A DNA stretch of 64,000 nt from assembly GCF_016907675.1 (NCBI RefSeq), contig NZ_JAFBCJ010000001.1, positions 2,976,001 to 3,040,000 of the forward strand, given 5' to 3'. The position numbers and the translations under genes are program-made. Numbering within the stretch: the stretch's first letter is position 1; each line of letters begins with the position of its first letter. Source of the stretch: Geodermatophilus bullaregiensis (GTDB lineage: Bacteria; Actinomycetota; Actinomycetes; Mycobacteriales; Geodermatophilaceae). Positions 1 through 9,344 of this stretch are shown piece by piece. The notes under the pieces are model-generated. The model searched no databases. It had not been told where the DNA came from and saw only the letters and a program-made list of their open reading frames with translations.

Positions 1-35
1 ACGCTGTTGCCCTCGAACTGCACGCGGTCGCTCAC
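1..35 (-). CDS. possible 5' end of a gene running off the left edge
   Basis: Only the first 11 codons of a possible leftward gene lie in the window. It would begin at a GTG at 35-33, read VSDRVQFEGNS, and be preceded by a G-rich Shine-Dalgarno-like stretch (GGGGG, 6 nt upstream of the GTG). The product cannot be recognised from so few residues. The roughly 290 bp to its right, up to the end of the next gene at 322, contains no convincing coding region. It would serve as the promoter and leader for this gene, which is why I think a start here is plausible. Confidence 0.3.
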   Translation of the reverse strand, partial: MSDRVQFEGNS

Positions 36-321
36 GTCAGGCCCCCGTTTCGATGACGTGCGAGTCGCAGTTTTGCACCGTGTATGGGAATCGCAAACTT
101 GAACCAGGCTCCCCCTCGCACAAGACCCGGACGACATGCCGGTTCACGCTCGGAAACGGACACGGGAAGCACGACTCGCGGACGGGGTCCGCATAAGGCG
201 CCGGGGGGCGTTTGGCCGCTGTCAATCTACACCGAGAGACCGCCGGGTCGTGCGGTGACTCGCTGTCGAGTTGAGCTGTCGCGCCGACGACCACGTTGGG
301 GTCCTTCCGTTCTCGCGGACC

Positions 322-1743
322 TCAGAGGTCAGATGGAGCGTTGACGTCCTCGCCGAGACCTGCGCGTCCGGCTCGCGATGCATGGCGAAAGAAGATTGAC
401 GGACCAGCGCGCAGAAGGGTGGGAGACATGATGGCGGCCTCGATCGTGAGCCCCACTAGCACGCCTATGGTCAGCCCGTTGATCCCGTACAAGCGTGCTC
501 CAACAGCCGCGCCTACGAGCTCGAAGAGTGCCCCCGTTACAGCCACGAAACTGCCCTGTCGAAGACGGCCCTGCACCCTCATGACGGCAATGTAGTGGGT
601 CTTGATGGCCATGGGTACGTAGGCGATGGTCAGCAATTGCAGAGATGCAGTACCGCTGGCTGAGTAGTCGGCGCCGAAAATCCGCAGTAGCTGAGGAGCG
701 AGGATCGCCAAAACAGGCCCAGCGATGATTCCGAAGGCCAACGAGAGCCGAAAGCTAAACCTGAGCTTCTCCGCCAATTCGTCGAGGCGGCCCGCTCCGA
801 TGGCGAAGAGAGCCGTACTTAGATGGGTGGGTATGACATAAAGGAATCCCGCGATCATCCAAGCAATGAAGAAGGCCGCTCCAGCCGATGGTGAGATGAC
901 CGTCGTGGCCATGACGGGGAGGAGTAGTCGAGGGACCTGGCCTGCCAAGTTGAATGCGTTGTGAGCCGATGTTGCGCCTCTCAGCGAGCGCAGGGTGGCC
1001 CAATCCGGGCGCGCAACCAACGTGCGGAGTGTTGTCGCCGTGGGTAATGCGAGAACCGCGAATGAGACGGCCAGCCCTACTACCCATGCTGCAAGCACAC
1101 CACCGGCGCTGTCTCGAGAAATCACAGGAAGCAGCGTATAGAGCAGCAGCCACTTGACGAGCGCGAAGACGCTGTTGCGCGCTAGCTGCAGGGGCCCGGC
1201 CCCTAGTCCAATCAAGGCCAAGTCAAGTACGAATGAAACACCGGTGAGTGCCGCGCCAAGCACGAACAGCACGTCAATCAAAACGTCCGTGACGTCGAAG
1301 GTTTTAAGGTGTCCGATATACATGACCAGGAGCACTACAATTGCAAGCATCGATGAAGCAACAGCAGTGGAGACGAGGGACGCCGAGACGAGGCCTGGTT
1401 GAGGACTCCTACCGCCGCGCAACTCACCGACGAGCATAGTCCCAAGACCAAGCATTCCAACTGTGCCGACGACCGTCATAACATTCACGGCTGCGGATCC
1501 GTAGCCCACGGCTGAGGGGGGCAGCCACAGCGCCGCTGTCCACCAAAACACCAGACCCAGTCCTGAGGTTACGACAGTCGTGCCAAGCAGAGCCCCAGCC
1601 GTGCGTAGGACGCCGCCATGGCGATGCCACGCCCCCTTGAGGGCGGACGTCATTGGACGTCCTCGGGGCAGGTTGCTTGCAGCAGTCGGTGCATCCGACG
1701 GAGCGCGGCGACGCATGAGGCTCGGCTCACCGGCCTTCCCCAT
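322..1743 (-). CDS. Wzx-like polysaccharide flippase (MATE/PST superfamily)
   Basis: Predicted integral membrane protein of 473 aa that would flip undecaprenyl-diphosphate-linked oligosaccharide repeat units across the membrane. About 12 hydrophobic segments follow a basic N-terminal tail of some 45 residues. The first segments carry the pattern typical of the family (GTTVVTSGLGLVFWWTAA, then a Pro/Ser-rich loop and GLGTMLVGEL). The protein is clearly paralogous to the one encoded at 7989-9344, which has GTTMVTSLLGFVFWTVAA and GLGTLLLGEL at the same places. The start overlaps the end of the upstream pyruvyl transferase gene by 17 bp, so the two are probably translated as an operon. A later ATG (codon 10) is possible. 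Substrate specificity cannot be read from sequence. Third-position base use is more relaxed than in the 39-64 kb genes. Confidence 0.88.
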   Translation of the reverse strand: MGKAGEPSLMRRRAPSDAPTAASNLPRGRPMTSALKGAWHRHGGVLRTAGALLGTTVVTSGLGLVFWWTAALWLPPSAVGYGSAAVNVMTVVGTVGMLGLGTMLVGELRGGRSPQPGLVSASLVSTAVASSMLAIVVLLVMYIGHLKTFDVTDVLIDVLFVLGAALTGVSFVLDLALIGLGAGPLQLARNSVFALVKWLLLYTLLPVISRDSAGGVLAAWVVGLAVSFAVLALPTATTLRTLVARPDWATLRSLRGATSAHNAFNLAGQVPRLLLPVMATTVISPSAGAAFFIAWMIAGFLYVIPTHLSTALFAIGAGRLDELAEKLRFSFRLSLAFGIIAGPVLAILAPQLLRIFGADYSASGTASLQLLTIAYVPMAIKTHYIAVMRVQGRLRQGSFVAVTGALFELVGAAVGARLYGINGLTIGVLVGLTIEAAIMSPTLLRAGPSIFFRHASRAGRAGLGEDVNAPSDL

Positions 1744-3028
1744 TCACCTTCTCCGCAAAGATTGCGTAACTCTGGTCGGCCCGCTTCGCCATTTCCTCGC
1801 TCCGCACAATTCCACCGGCGCGTACGTCGACTGGAACTATAACTGCCCCTCGGATGGCGGACTCGAGGTTCGAACGCAGGGCAGCGCTCCGCAGATCGAC
1901 AGTTTGGACGAGATCCCCGTACAGCGCCCTGAGCCCCGTGAACTTTTGGTCGTAGTAACCCGACGCCGACAGACCTATCACCGGCACTCCTTGCGCGAGA
2001 GCGAACACGGCTGCGTGATAACTGCCTGTGATGACGGAGCGACACCGGCCCGCTGCTCGCATGAGTCCCTCCGGAGAACTGATGGGCTCGGCTGTGAGGC
2101 GGGGGCCAGTGGAGCTCACGGGCACCGCAAGAGCTCTGACCGTCGCTTGCAAGTCAGCCTCCTGCGAATACTGCGACACTGGTAGAGCGAGCAGGTCCAT
2201 GCCCAGGCTTCGGGCTGTGTCGGCCACCGTCTCACCGATGAGCGAAAGGAGGTCCTGGCCGACTTCGGAGTAGCCACTGACTCGAACGTTAACCCCGAGG
2301 AGGGCCTCGGGCACCGCTTGGCGGTTCTCTGAAACCACGTCGGTGAGCGTGTCATCACCTGTCACGGCCAGCCAGCCGCCGCCAAGGATCCGCGACGGTC
2401 CTGTATGACCGCTGATCAAATACCGATCCGGAGCCTCGCCCGAGAGCAGTCCTTCCTCCTTGAGGAATCGCAGCCCAGAGGGGCCCTCCCGCAAGGTTAA
2501 GACATCTAGGTTGCCGAGCACGGTCGCAGCTAGCCGACGGAGTGGTCGAATCGTAAGGGGTCCGATCCCCTGGCCGAACATCGCCGTAGGACAGCCAAGT
2601 CGCTGAGCGCGCCAGATTGTTGTCAGGACCCCCGCTCCGTGCCACCACAGCGGGTCGCACAGGTAGCCGCCGCCGGCTGCGACGACGAGGTCGGCCCTGC
2701 TGATTGCAGCGCGCAGTGATCGTCGACCCGGACGTGCATGGCTCTTTGAGCGCCTGATCGGCATGAGCGGTGCAGCTGACTTGTAGCCGTGCTCTGCTGC
2801 AAGAACCCATCGCCGACGCAGCGGTCGGATCAGTGGACGACTTACGAACTGCGTGAGGACGGGGAACGTGCCTGGGCAAAACCTCTGAAGTGAGTCAGCC
2901 GCATTGCACACAACCTCGATCTCTGCGTCCGGCCATTGGCGCCTCAGTTGACGGACGCATGACTGCAGCATCGCGATATCGCCGACGTTGAGCAGGTCGT
3001 ACCCGCTCTGCTCGACAAGGATCCTCAT
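1727..3028 (-). CDS. polysaccharide pyruvyl transferase family protein
   Basis: Predicted cytosolic enzyme of 433 aa that would add a pyruvate ketal to a sugar of the repeat unit, using phosphoenolpyruvate (CsaB/WcaK/AmsJ superfamily). The N-terminus (MRILVEQSGYDLLNVGDIAM) has the family's Gly/Asn-Gly-Asp loop. Further in are a Gly-rich strand (VVAAGGGYLCDP), a GQGIGPL motif, and near the C-terminus the SYHAAVFALAQGVPVIGL block of the pyruvyl transferase/GT-B fold. I chose the ATG at 3028 because GAGGAG lies just upstream and the homologous region begins there. The frame stays open upstream but is low-complexity Arg/Pro sequence. The 3' end overlaps the flippase start. Pyruvylation would give the polymer an acidic group. 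Related GT-B-like enzymes with other acceptors cannot be excluded. Confidence 0.85.
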   Translation of the reverse strand: MRILVEQSGYDLLNVGDIAMLQSCVRQLRRQWPDAEIEVVCNAADSLQRFCPGTFPVLTQFVSRPLIRPLRRRWVLAAEHGYKSAAPLMPIRRSKSHARPGRRSLRAAISRADLVVAAGGGYLCDPLWWHGAGVLTTIWRAQRLGCPTAMFGQGIGPLTIRPLRRLAATVLGNLDVLTLREGPSGLRFLKEEGLLSGEAPDRYLISGHTGPSRILGGGWLAVTGDDTLTDVVSENRQAVPEALLGVNVRVSGYSEVGQDLLSLIGETVADTARSLGMDLLALPVSQYSQEADLQATVRALAVPVSSTGPRLTAEPISSPEGLMRAAGRCRSVITGSYHAAVFALAQGVPVIGLSASGYYDQKFTGLRALYGDLVQTVDLRSAALRSNLESAIRGAVIVPVDVRAGGIVRSEEMAKRADQSYAIFAEKVNGEGR

Positions 3029-3302
3029 GGCTCCTCGGGTCTGATCAGGTCGCTCTCGCGCTCGAGTCTCACTGTTGACTGCTGGACCTCCCGCGGAGCG
3101 TCGCCTTCTCGGTCGGACGCGGAGGTAGCGACAGTCCACTGATGAGAGTGAGGGGCTCCGCGAGAGCATGGCCGACGGCGAGGGGCGCCGCACGTCGGGG
3201 CGATGCGGAGCGAGGTCCCTCGCCACGAGTCAGCGGTCGATCTGACAGTACTGACAGCCATCAGACGGGGGCGAGGGATCGCAGTGATCGCCACGCACTA
3301 CG

Positions 3303-4715
3303 GTGTGTCACACAGCGATTGCTGACGGTTATGTCACGGTCACTGACATGCATCGCCAACAGCTCGACGCAGCATCGGAGACCCGCTCATCTTCTGGTGC
3401 AGTAGCTCGCTGGTCCACAAGGTCGATACAGTGCTCCCAACCCAAGGAGGCAAGGACTGCTGCCGCACTGGGCGCCGGTGGCCGTCGCTCCCCGGAGCCG
3501 GGCCGACCACACCTGCGGTCGCATCGAGTCCTGTGCGGCATCGTCGGGACCGCCCTTGCCGCAGGCCTGACCCTTGGCCTGCCTCCCGCGACAGGAACGA
3601 TTGCGTTAGACGACGGACGGCAGGCCGCTTTCAGCGACCTCAGTATTGCAGCCTCTCAGAGGAAGGGCCCTCGGCGCTCAAGCCCCGCCGCTCCAACCAA
3701 CGCAAGTCCAGTAGCGACCGAAAGCTGGGCCAACCAACCGGCTGGCGCCCCCTCAACCCCCTCAATCCCCGCAACGTCCACGACGCCTAGCACTATCGTC
3801 CCCTCCAGCAGTGCGAGCGACATGAGCAACATCCCGGGACTGGGCTGGAGCAGCGGTGCCTACGTCCCAGGGTCGACCCCTAGCGGCTATGCCGCATTTG
3901 CTTCCTGGCGAGGACGGCTGCTCGACGTCGTCGTGGACTGGCCGGCCCGTCAGAGGTGGAGCGACATAGTCGACCCAGCATGGCTTTATCGCGCCTGGGC
4001 GGGCACCCAGTACACCAAGGTCTTCGGAGTCGCAATGATTCCGGAGAACGACGGCGCTAGCCTGGAATCCTGTGCGCAGGGCGAGTACGACGCGCGGTGG
4101 CGCCAGTTCGGCAGCAACATCGCGATGGCGGGTCTGGCAGCCAGCACCATAATCCGACTCGGTTGGGAGTTCAACACGGACAACTTTGTCTGGGCCGCCC
4201 GCGACCCAGACGCCTTCAGCGCGTGCTGGCGCAGGGTATTTACGGCCGCCGAGACAACCGCCCCCGAGCTGCGCTGGGACTGGACGGTCAACCGTGGCCC
4301 CAGTCAGGCGCTTTCCGACCCTCGGGCGGCTTACCCGGGAGATGCCTACGTCGACATCGTGGGTGTCGATACGTACGACATGTGGCCGGCAGTCATGACC
4401 GACTCAGATTGGGCTGTTCACTACAGCGGGCCTTACGGCCTACGGTTCTGGGCCGACTTCGCCGACTCTCACGGAAAGCCGTTGAGCGTACCGGAATGGG
4501 GTGTCATTTCTGGCACTCTAGAAGCCGGCCACAGTGGCGGGGACAATCCGCTTTTCGTGGAACGCATGTTTCAGTTCTTCCAATCGCTTGGACCCAATCT
4601 CGCCTATGAGGCCTACTTCAACGCAGAGGGATCGGGTTGCGGCTGCGCCTTAAATGACCCCACTAACAACCCGTTGGCGGCAGCGGCATACCGAAGTGCC
4701 TACGAGCCCGGGTGA
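3303..4715 (+). CDS. secreted GH26-like glycoside hydrolase
   Basis: Protein of 470 aa with a basic N-terminus, one hydrophobic segment near residues 80-105 (signal anchor or signal peptide), a Ser/Thr/Pro/Ala linker, then a TIM-barrel hydrolase domain from about residue 175. The likely acid/base is E289 in RLGWEFN and the nucleophile E398 in VPEWG. Both sit where GH26 endo-mannanases and lichenases carry them, although Trp replaces the usual His before the first Glu. WDWTVNRG and DIVGVDTYD also match the two GH26-like proteins at 55-58 kb. The start is uncertain: GTG at 3303 or ATG at 3348, neither with a good Shine-Dalgarno. It is probably a cell-surface enzyme that trims or releases the exopolysaccharide. 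An insertion sequence begins at the last base of the stop codon, so the native C-terminus may have been slightly different. Confidence 0.78.
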   Translation: MCHTAIADGYVTVTDMHRQQLDAASETRSSSGAVARWSTRSIQCSQPKEARTAAALGAGGRRSPEPGRPHLRSHRVLCGIVGTALAAGLTLGLPPATGTIALDDGRQAAFSDLSIAASQRKGPRRSSPAAPTNASPVATESWANQPAGAPSTPSIPATSTTPSTIVPSSSASDMSNIPGLGWSSGAYVPGSTPSGYAAFASWRGRLLDVVVDWPARQRWSDIVDPAWLYRAWAGTQYTKVFGVAMIPENDGASLESCAQGEYDARWRQFGSNIAMAGLAASTIIRLGWEFNTDNFVWAARDPDAFSACWRRVFTAAETTAPELRWDWTVNRGPSQALSDPRAAYPGDAYVDIVGVDTYDMWPAVMTDSDWAVHYSGPYGLRFWADFADSHGKPLSVPEWGVISGTLEAGHSGGDNPLFVERMFQFFQSLGPNLAYEAYFNAEGSGCGCALNDPTNNPLAAAAYRSAYEPG

Positions 4716-5741
4716 TTGAGCCATTCCCAATAGGGGGCCTGGAAGGTCGGGGAGGACACGCCGACGGTGGGGAGGTGACCAGGAGAAGCGCAGGACCCCG
4801 GTACGAGGGACGTCTTCTCACGGATCGTCTTCCCACCCGAGGTCCTGCTGTGTCCGATCCTGTCACCTACACCGCCGTGCTCCCGGTCGCCGAGGAGTCC
4901 GTGCACTTCGTGTCGAACCTGCTGGCGGCCGAGCGCCGCCGCCGCGGCACCCGAGGCCGGCGGCGGGCGCTGGGCTGCTACCGGCAGGCGGTGCTAGTGC
5001 TGCACTGGTTTCGTCAACAGCACCCGGCTGACCCAGCTGACCAGAGACAACGCCATCGGCCGCTCGACGGCCTACCGGTCTCTGCACGAGGGCATCGACG
5101 TCCTGGCGGCCGCGGCCCCCGGGCTGCGCGACGCGCTGCTGGCCGCCCGCACCGCCGGCCATCCACACGTGACCGTGGACGGCACGCTGATCCGCACCGA
5201 CCGCTGCCATGCCCCGGGTCCCCCCGCCCGGGCCGACCGCGGGGATCGCCGGGTGGATCTGTGGTGGTCGGGCAAGCACGCCGCCCACGGCGGCAACGTG
5301 CAGGTCATCGCCGCACCCGACGGCTGGCCAATCTGGACCTCTGCCGTGCGGCCGGGCCGCGAGCACGACACCACCGCACTGCGCACCCACACCGAGGCGC
5401 TGCCGCTGCTGGCCGAATAGACCGACCAGGACCATGTCGTCCTGGCCGAACTGGGCTACGAAGGCGAACGGACGGCGCTGACCGCGTCGATCAAGCACTC
5501 CGCCGAGCGCCGGCTGACCGCGGACGAGCGCTGCGTCAACCTGCTGCACGCTGCGCTCAGGGCCTCCGCCGAACGCGGCAACTCACTGCTCAAGACCAGC
5601 TTCAAGGCGCTGCGCCGAGTCAGTCTCTGCCCGTGGCGGATCGGCGCGATCACCGCCGCCGCCCTCGTCCTGCTCCACCACATGCACGACCGCACTACGT
5701 GATCAACAGAGCGGCGGACCCCTACTGGGGAAAGGTTCAAT
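4715..5741. mobile_element. decayed insertion sequence A with recognisable inverted repeats
   Basis: The left end (ATTGAGCCATTCCC at 4715) and the reverse complement of the right end (ATTGAACCTTTCCC reading back from 5741) match at 12 of the first 14 positions. The match continues into AATAGGGG versus AGTAGGGG with a one-base gap. This defines an element of about 1,027 bp around the transposase remnant at 4850-5702. The flanks share TG on both sides (ends at 4714, starts at 5742), a possible 2-bp target duplication. The element abuts the GH26 gene exactly at its stop codon. Confidence 0.75.
4850..5702 (+). pseudogene. IS5-like DDE transposase, frameshifted and with a stop
   Basis: The reading starts at GTG 4850 (VSDPVTYTAVLPVAEES). 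After codons for VLVLHWF near 5010 it needs a one-base shift to continue as VNSTRLTQLTRDNAIGRST, a helix-turn-helix-like region. It then reads VTVDGTLIRTDR, with the first catalytic Asp, and WSGKHAAHGGNVQV. A TAG stop at 5418-5420 interrupts the core. The same frame continues after it to a natural TGA at 5702 (GNSLLKTSFKALRRVSLCPW carries the family's late conserved region). One insertion and one nonsense change make it inactive. The assignment to the DDE_Tnp_4/IS5-related group is from motif recognition. Confidence 0.85.
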
Positions 5742-5755
5742 TGTCCGAACCGACG

Positions 5756-6385
5756 TTCACCGTAGTAGTCCAGGCCAGGGGGACGTCTGGAGCAGCGGGC
5801 GCGGAGCGCGGCGAGCAGCCGGCAGGCCGCGTCGCGGTCCTGCAGGCCGGCGATGGTGACCACCACGGCCAGCAGCAGCCCGCCGGTATCGACGGCCAGA
5901 TGGCGTTTGCGGCCGTTGACCCGCTTGCCGGCGTCGTAGCCGCGGGAGCGCGCGGGCACGCTGTCCGCAGCGCGGACCGAGGCCGAGTCGATCACCGCCG
6001 CGGTCGGGAGGGGGTGCCGGCCGGCGCGGATCCGGGTTCGGTCGCGCAGCGCGTCGTGGGTGCGCACCCAGGCGCCGGCGGCCGCCCAGCGGCGGAAGAT
6101 GCCGTAGACGGTTGTGGCCGGCGGGAACTCCGCGGGCAGTGCGGCCTAGGCGATGCCGCCGCGGACCAGATAGAAGATCACGTCCAGCACCCGGCGTCGG
6201 TCGTGCTTCTCTGGCCGGCCACCCCGTCCGGCGATGTTGCCCGGTGGTGGCAGCAGCGGCTCGAGCAGCTGCCACTGCGCCGCGGGCAGCGACGAGGACG
6301 GATAGAACCCGTAGGCCGACGGCCTTTCGGAGGTGACCGCATGCGTCGGGCATGACAGGCACGAGCAGACCGACGAGATTGACAT
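5756..6385 (-). pseudogene. second IS5-family transposase remnant, truncated
   Basis: Leftward remnant of a different IS5-family transposase. It begins at ATG 6385 (MSISSVCSCLSC), preceded by AGGAG, and has the family N-terminal block (AAQWQLLEPLLPPP, then GRGGRPEKHDRRRVLDVIFY). It is broken by an in-frame TAG at 6146-6148. The same frame then continues through VRTHDALRDRTR, the catalytic-core start AAVIDSASVRAADS and KRVNGRKRHLAVDTGGLLL. Similarity stops near 5760, next to the right end of element A, so the C-terminal third with the last catalytic Glu is missing. I see no remnant of it to the left of element A. Confidence 0.8.
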
Positions 6386-6387
6386 CC

Positions 6388-6441
6388 GAGCTCCTGGTGA
6401 GGGCTGGACGGTGTAAGAACCACCCGCCCTACCAGGAGCTC
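6388..6441. repeat. inverted repeat, 11-bp perfect arms plus imperfect extension
   Basis: GAGCTCCTGGT at 6388-6398 is the exact reverse complement of 6431-6441. The inner parts (AGGGCTGGACGG and CCACCCGCCCT) also pair imperfectly. The left arm supplies the AGGAG upstream of the truncated transposase start at 6385. The right arm is a mirrored copy of the same leader. It looks like the junction of two oppositely oriented element ends. Confidence 0.55.
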
Positions 6442-6626
6442 GTCACGTCACCCCCGCCGCCACGCCGCAGCCGCCGCGCCGGTTATGAGACGTGTTCTGA
6501 GGGTGGTGTCCCCGCTGGTGGTGTAAGTCCAGGTCACCGCTCGCGTAGAGGACCACGTAGAGGGGGCCATCGTGTGATGGTCAGCGGGACCACGCCAATG
6601 GTTCTCGCGGAAGGACACAGCACACG

Positions 6627-7539
6627 ATGGCCCGGGACCAGTCTGCCCTGCTCGAGGTGCTCGAGGCACTGAAGGCCGCCGAGGTCGATGACCGGATCCG
6701 GTCGGCGGCCACCACGATCTACCAGGCCTTGATCGAGGCCGAGCTCATTGCCGTGATCGGCGCCGCGCCGCACGAGTGCACCGAGACCCGGACCGCCCAG
6801 CGCAACGGCTCTCGGCCACGGACCTTGGACACCACGGCCGGGGATCTGGAGCTGCGGATCCCCAAGCTGCGCGCCGGATCGTTCTTCCCGTCGCTGCTGG
6901 AACGCCGGCGGCGGATCGATCAAGCGCTGTTCGCCGTGGTGATGGAGGCCTATCTGCACGGGCGTGAGCACGCGGAAGGTCGACGATCTGGTGCGGGCGC
7001 TGGGCGCCGACACCGGGATTAGCACGTCCGAGGTGTCCCGGATCTGCGCCGACCTCGATGCCGAGGTCAGCTCCTTTCGGGACCGCTCGCTGGCCGAGCA
7101 GGGTCGCCGCGGCGATCCGCACGATCTTCGCCCAGCCCGATGCCGAGCATGTGCGCTCCCAGCTCGACGTCATCGCCGACATGCTCGGCCGCCAGTTTCC
7201 GGCGGCGGAGGCGATGCTGCGCGACGCGGCCGAGGACGTGCTGGCCTTCACCGCGTTCCCGGTCGCGCACTGGAAAAGATCTGGTCGACCAATCCGCTGG
7301 AGCGGCTGAACAAGGAGATCAAGCGGCGCACCGACGTCGTCGGCTGGAGGCACCTCCCGCTTGCGGGGGACCTTCCCCACCCCGAAGCACTGCTCCGGCT
7401 GGCCGGCGAGGTCCTGCTCGAGGCGCACGACGAGGTGCAGGTCTCCGACAGCCGCCACCTCTCCGAAGGCCCCATGGCCCAGCTCAACCGACCCCAGCCA
7501 GCCGAGGAGGTGGCGCAGCCGGCCCTGATCGCGTCATAG
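6627..7539 (+). pseudogene. IS256 (mutator) family transposase, deleted and frameshifted
   Basis: The N-terminal region is intact (MARDQSALLEVLEAL, ECTETRTAQRNGSRPRTL, GDLELRIPKLRAGSFFPSLL), followed by a frameshift after AYLHG near 6960. The next segment (VDDLVRALGADTGIST, SRICADLDAEVSSFRDR) ends near 7085. The catalytic middle of about 75 residues, which carries the first Asp residues in this family, is missing. The sequence resumes at RVAAAIRTIFAQPDAEHV, shifts frame again near 7270, and ends with KIWSTNPLERLNKEIKRRTD and PEALLRLAGEVLLEAHDE. A short palindromic insertion interrupts the DVVG/PEALL junction. The gene is clearly dead. Confidence 0.88.
7344..7369 (+). repeat. short palindromic insertion inside the transposase remnant
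   Basis: Family members read DVVGVFPNPEALLRL here. This copy has eight extra residues (WRHLPLAGDLPH replaces VFPN), about 24 extra bases. These contain a hairpin with arms CTCCCG (7354-7359) and CGGGGG (7364-7369, one G-U pair) and a CTTG tetraloop. It looks like a minute inserted palindromic unit. The exact ends cannot be fixed without an intact relative. Confidence 0.4.
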
Positions 7540-7598
7540 TCACCCCACCGCTGACCGACACGGTGAGGACTACATCTACCACTGAGCGGGACGTCACC

Positions 7599-7988
7599 GG
7601 ACGGGGTGGGACCTGCGTCGCTGCATCTCGCCGAACGAGAGCGCGAGGCTTGGGGCAAGTAGATCTTCAGCGGAAGCGCGGCCTGCGATTCTGGCGTGAC
7701 CCTGGCGAGGACCACGACGAACGAATATCCCTGTTCGAATGAGGCGTTGCAACTAGGCGACAACTGAAGTGGCGGCGACAGACCCAACGTCACCATTGGC
7801 ATGGTCGCATTCCTTGAGGACTTGCACAACTGCGTCGGCTACCAGGCCTACTTCCAATACAGAAACATTGTGGGGTGGCACAGGCTCAAGACTGACCTAC
7901 CTGTGGAAGGCAGCCTACCGGGACATCCTCGGCGTCCCAGCCCGAGGACCGCTGCCTCAGGACGAGGCAGCGTGAGGTCGAGCCGTGG
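7599..7988. other. non-coding stretch between the IS256 remnant and the leftward operon
   Basis: 390 bp with no convincing gene. Short open frames exist, for example one ending in TYLWKAAYRDILGVPARG with a TGA at 7973-7975, but they lack a ribosome-binding site and any recognisable domain. It may hold degraded coding sequence left by the insertion events. The end of the leftward flippase gene lies at 7989. Confidence 0.4.
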
Positions 7989-9344
7989 TCAATCTTGAGC
8001 TGTCGGCGGCTCTGGGGGTGTCCAGCTTGCGGGTCGGCGACTGCTCCGGATCGTTAAACCGGCGTACCGGGCCACTCGTGGCCAGAGGACCAGCGCCTCG
8101 AGAAAGTTGGCGACCGCGAAGAACGCACAGGTGCCGGTGAGACCGAATAGCGTCCCAACGGCTCCAGCCGTAATCTCGACGAAGCTGGCGATAAGGGCCA
8201 CCCTTGCCCCTAGCCTGAGCTGGCCCTCCGCTCTACAGACGGCGATGTACAGCGGCTTCACCGAAACGAATGGTGTCGCTAAAGCCAACGAGACCAGGCC
8301 CGCTTGAGCCCGTGTGTATTCAGCGCCGAAGAGCGCCAGCAACGGCCCGGCCAGAGGAGCTGCGGTCAGAACCGTGAGCGCAGCCACTGTTCCGCTGATG
8401 CGCAGGCTGAAACGCAGGTCGCGGGCGAAGTCCTTGGGTGCCGCTCCTGCGCTCGCGAAGAGAGCTGTTGCGAGGTGGGTAGTGATCACCCATGCGGAGG
8501 AGATGAGGAGCGTGGCCGCATAAAAGGCGGCGTTGGCTTCTGTTCCGAGACGAGCCGCGACCACCACCGGGAGGACCAGTACGGGGGCGTAGGAGCTGGT
8601 GTTAGTGACATGGTGGGCAAGCGCCGAGCGACCGAGACCCTTCAATACCATCCCAGGGCGCACTAGTTCCGGCCATATGCTATGGTTGGCTCGAGCTGCG
8701 AGTGGAATCAGCGAGATTAGGTGACCCAAGAACCACGCGCCGTAGATCCCCGTCGCTCCTAGGCCGGCCGTCATGGCGATGACAGGAAGCAACAACAGTT
8801 TGGCAACGGAGAAGATGATGTTGCGGGTCAGTTGCGGTCCACTCTTCGACAAGCCGATGAGGGCGTAGTCGAGCACCATAGTCACCGTCGTCACGGCGCA
8901 CCCGCCCACGAATAGGACAGCCGGCCCGGCCCCTCCACTAGAGAGTGGATGGTCCGATACCAACCCTAGGGCGACCGCAGTGACGATTCCGCTCACGACC
9001 CCGGCTGTCCCCGAAATCGCCAGGGCACCGCCGACGAGACGCCAGGGGTGTTCCGGCCGTCTGGCCAGCTCGCCGAGGAGTAGGGTCCCCAGGCCAAGTG
9101 TGGCGAGTGACCCGGCCAACTGCATCGCGGAGATGGCGACGGAGGCCGAGCCGAACGCCGACGGGTCGGACAGTCGTGCGGCTACGGTCCAGAATACGAA
9201 CCCCAACAGCGAGGTCACCATGGTTGTCCCGAACAGCGAGGAGACGTTGCGGACCAAGGCCCGGCTATTGAGGGCGCTCAATAGGGACAGTGCGATCGCG
9301 AAGAGCGGCTTCCGGTGCCCGCCTACCCCGGCGCCAGTCGTCAC
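7989..9344 (-). CDS. Wzx-like polysaccharide flippase
   Basis: Integral membrane protein of 451 aa with about 12 transmembrane helices, predicted to translocate lipid-linked repeat units. It is a paralogue of the flippase at 322-1743. Shared signatures are GTTMVTSLLGFVFWTVAARL at the first helix, ATLGLGTLLLGEL in helix 3, LDYALIGLSKSGPQLTRN in the central loop, and LALFGAEYTRAQAGLVSLAL in the C-terminal half. It is the last gene of a leftward operon. Its start codon overlaps the stop of the upstream membrane protein by 4 bp (ATGA), implying translational coupling. Repeat-unit specificity is unknown. Confidence 0.9.
   Translation of the reverse strand: MTTGAGVGGHRKPLFAIALSLLSALNSRALVRNVSSLFGTTMVTSLLGFVFWTVAARLSDPSAFGSASVAISAMQLAGSLATLGLGTLLLGELARRPEHPWRLVGGALAISGTAGVVSGIVTAVALGLVSDHPLSSGGAGPAVLFVGGCAVTTVTMVLDYALIGLSKSGPQLTRNIIFSVAKLLLLPVIAMTAGLGATGIYGAWFLGHLISLIPLAARANHSIWPELVRPGMVLKGLGRSALAHHVTNTSSYAPVLVLPVVVAARLGTEANAAFYAATLLISSAWVITTHLATALFASAGAAPKDFARDLRFSLRISGTVAALTVLTAAPLAGPLLALFGAEYTRAQAGLVSLALATPFVSVKPLYIAVCRAEGQLRLGARVALIASFVEITAGAVGTLFGLTGTCAFFAVANFLEALVLWPRVARYAGLTIRSSRRPASWTPPEPPTAQD

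Larger units (their letters stand above)
6503..7598 (+). mobile_element. decayed IS256-family element
   Basis: Bounded by imperfect terminal inverted repeats. The left end at about 6503-6530 (GTGGTGTCCCCGCTGGTGGT then GTAAGTCC) resembles the reverse complement of 7567-7598 (GGTGACGTCCCGCTCAGTGG, then ATGTAGTCC). The element encloses the mutator-type transposase remnant at 6627-7539. Its length of about 1.1 kb is shorter than a normal IS256 element (about 1.3-1.4 kb), in line with an internal deletion. Confidence 0.7.
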
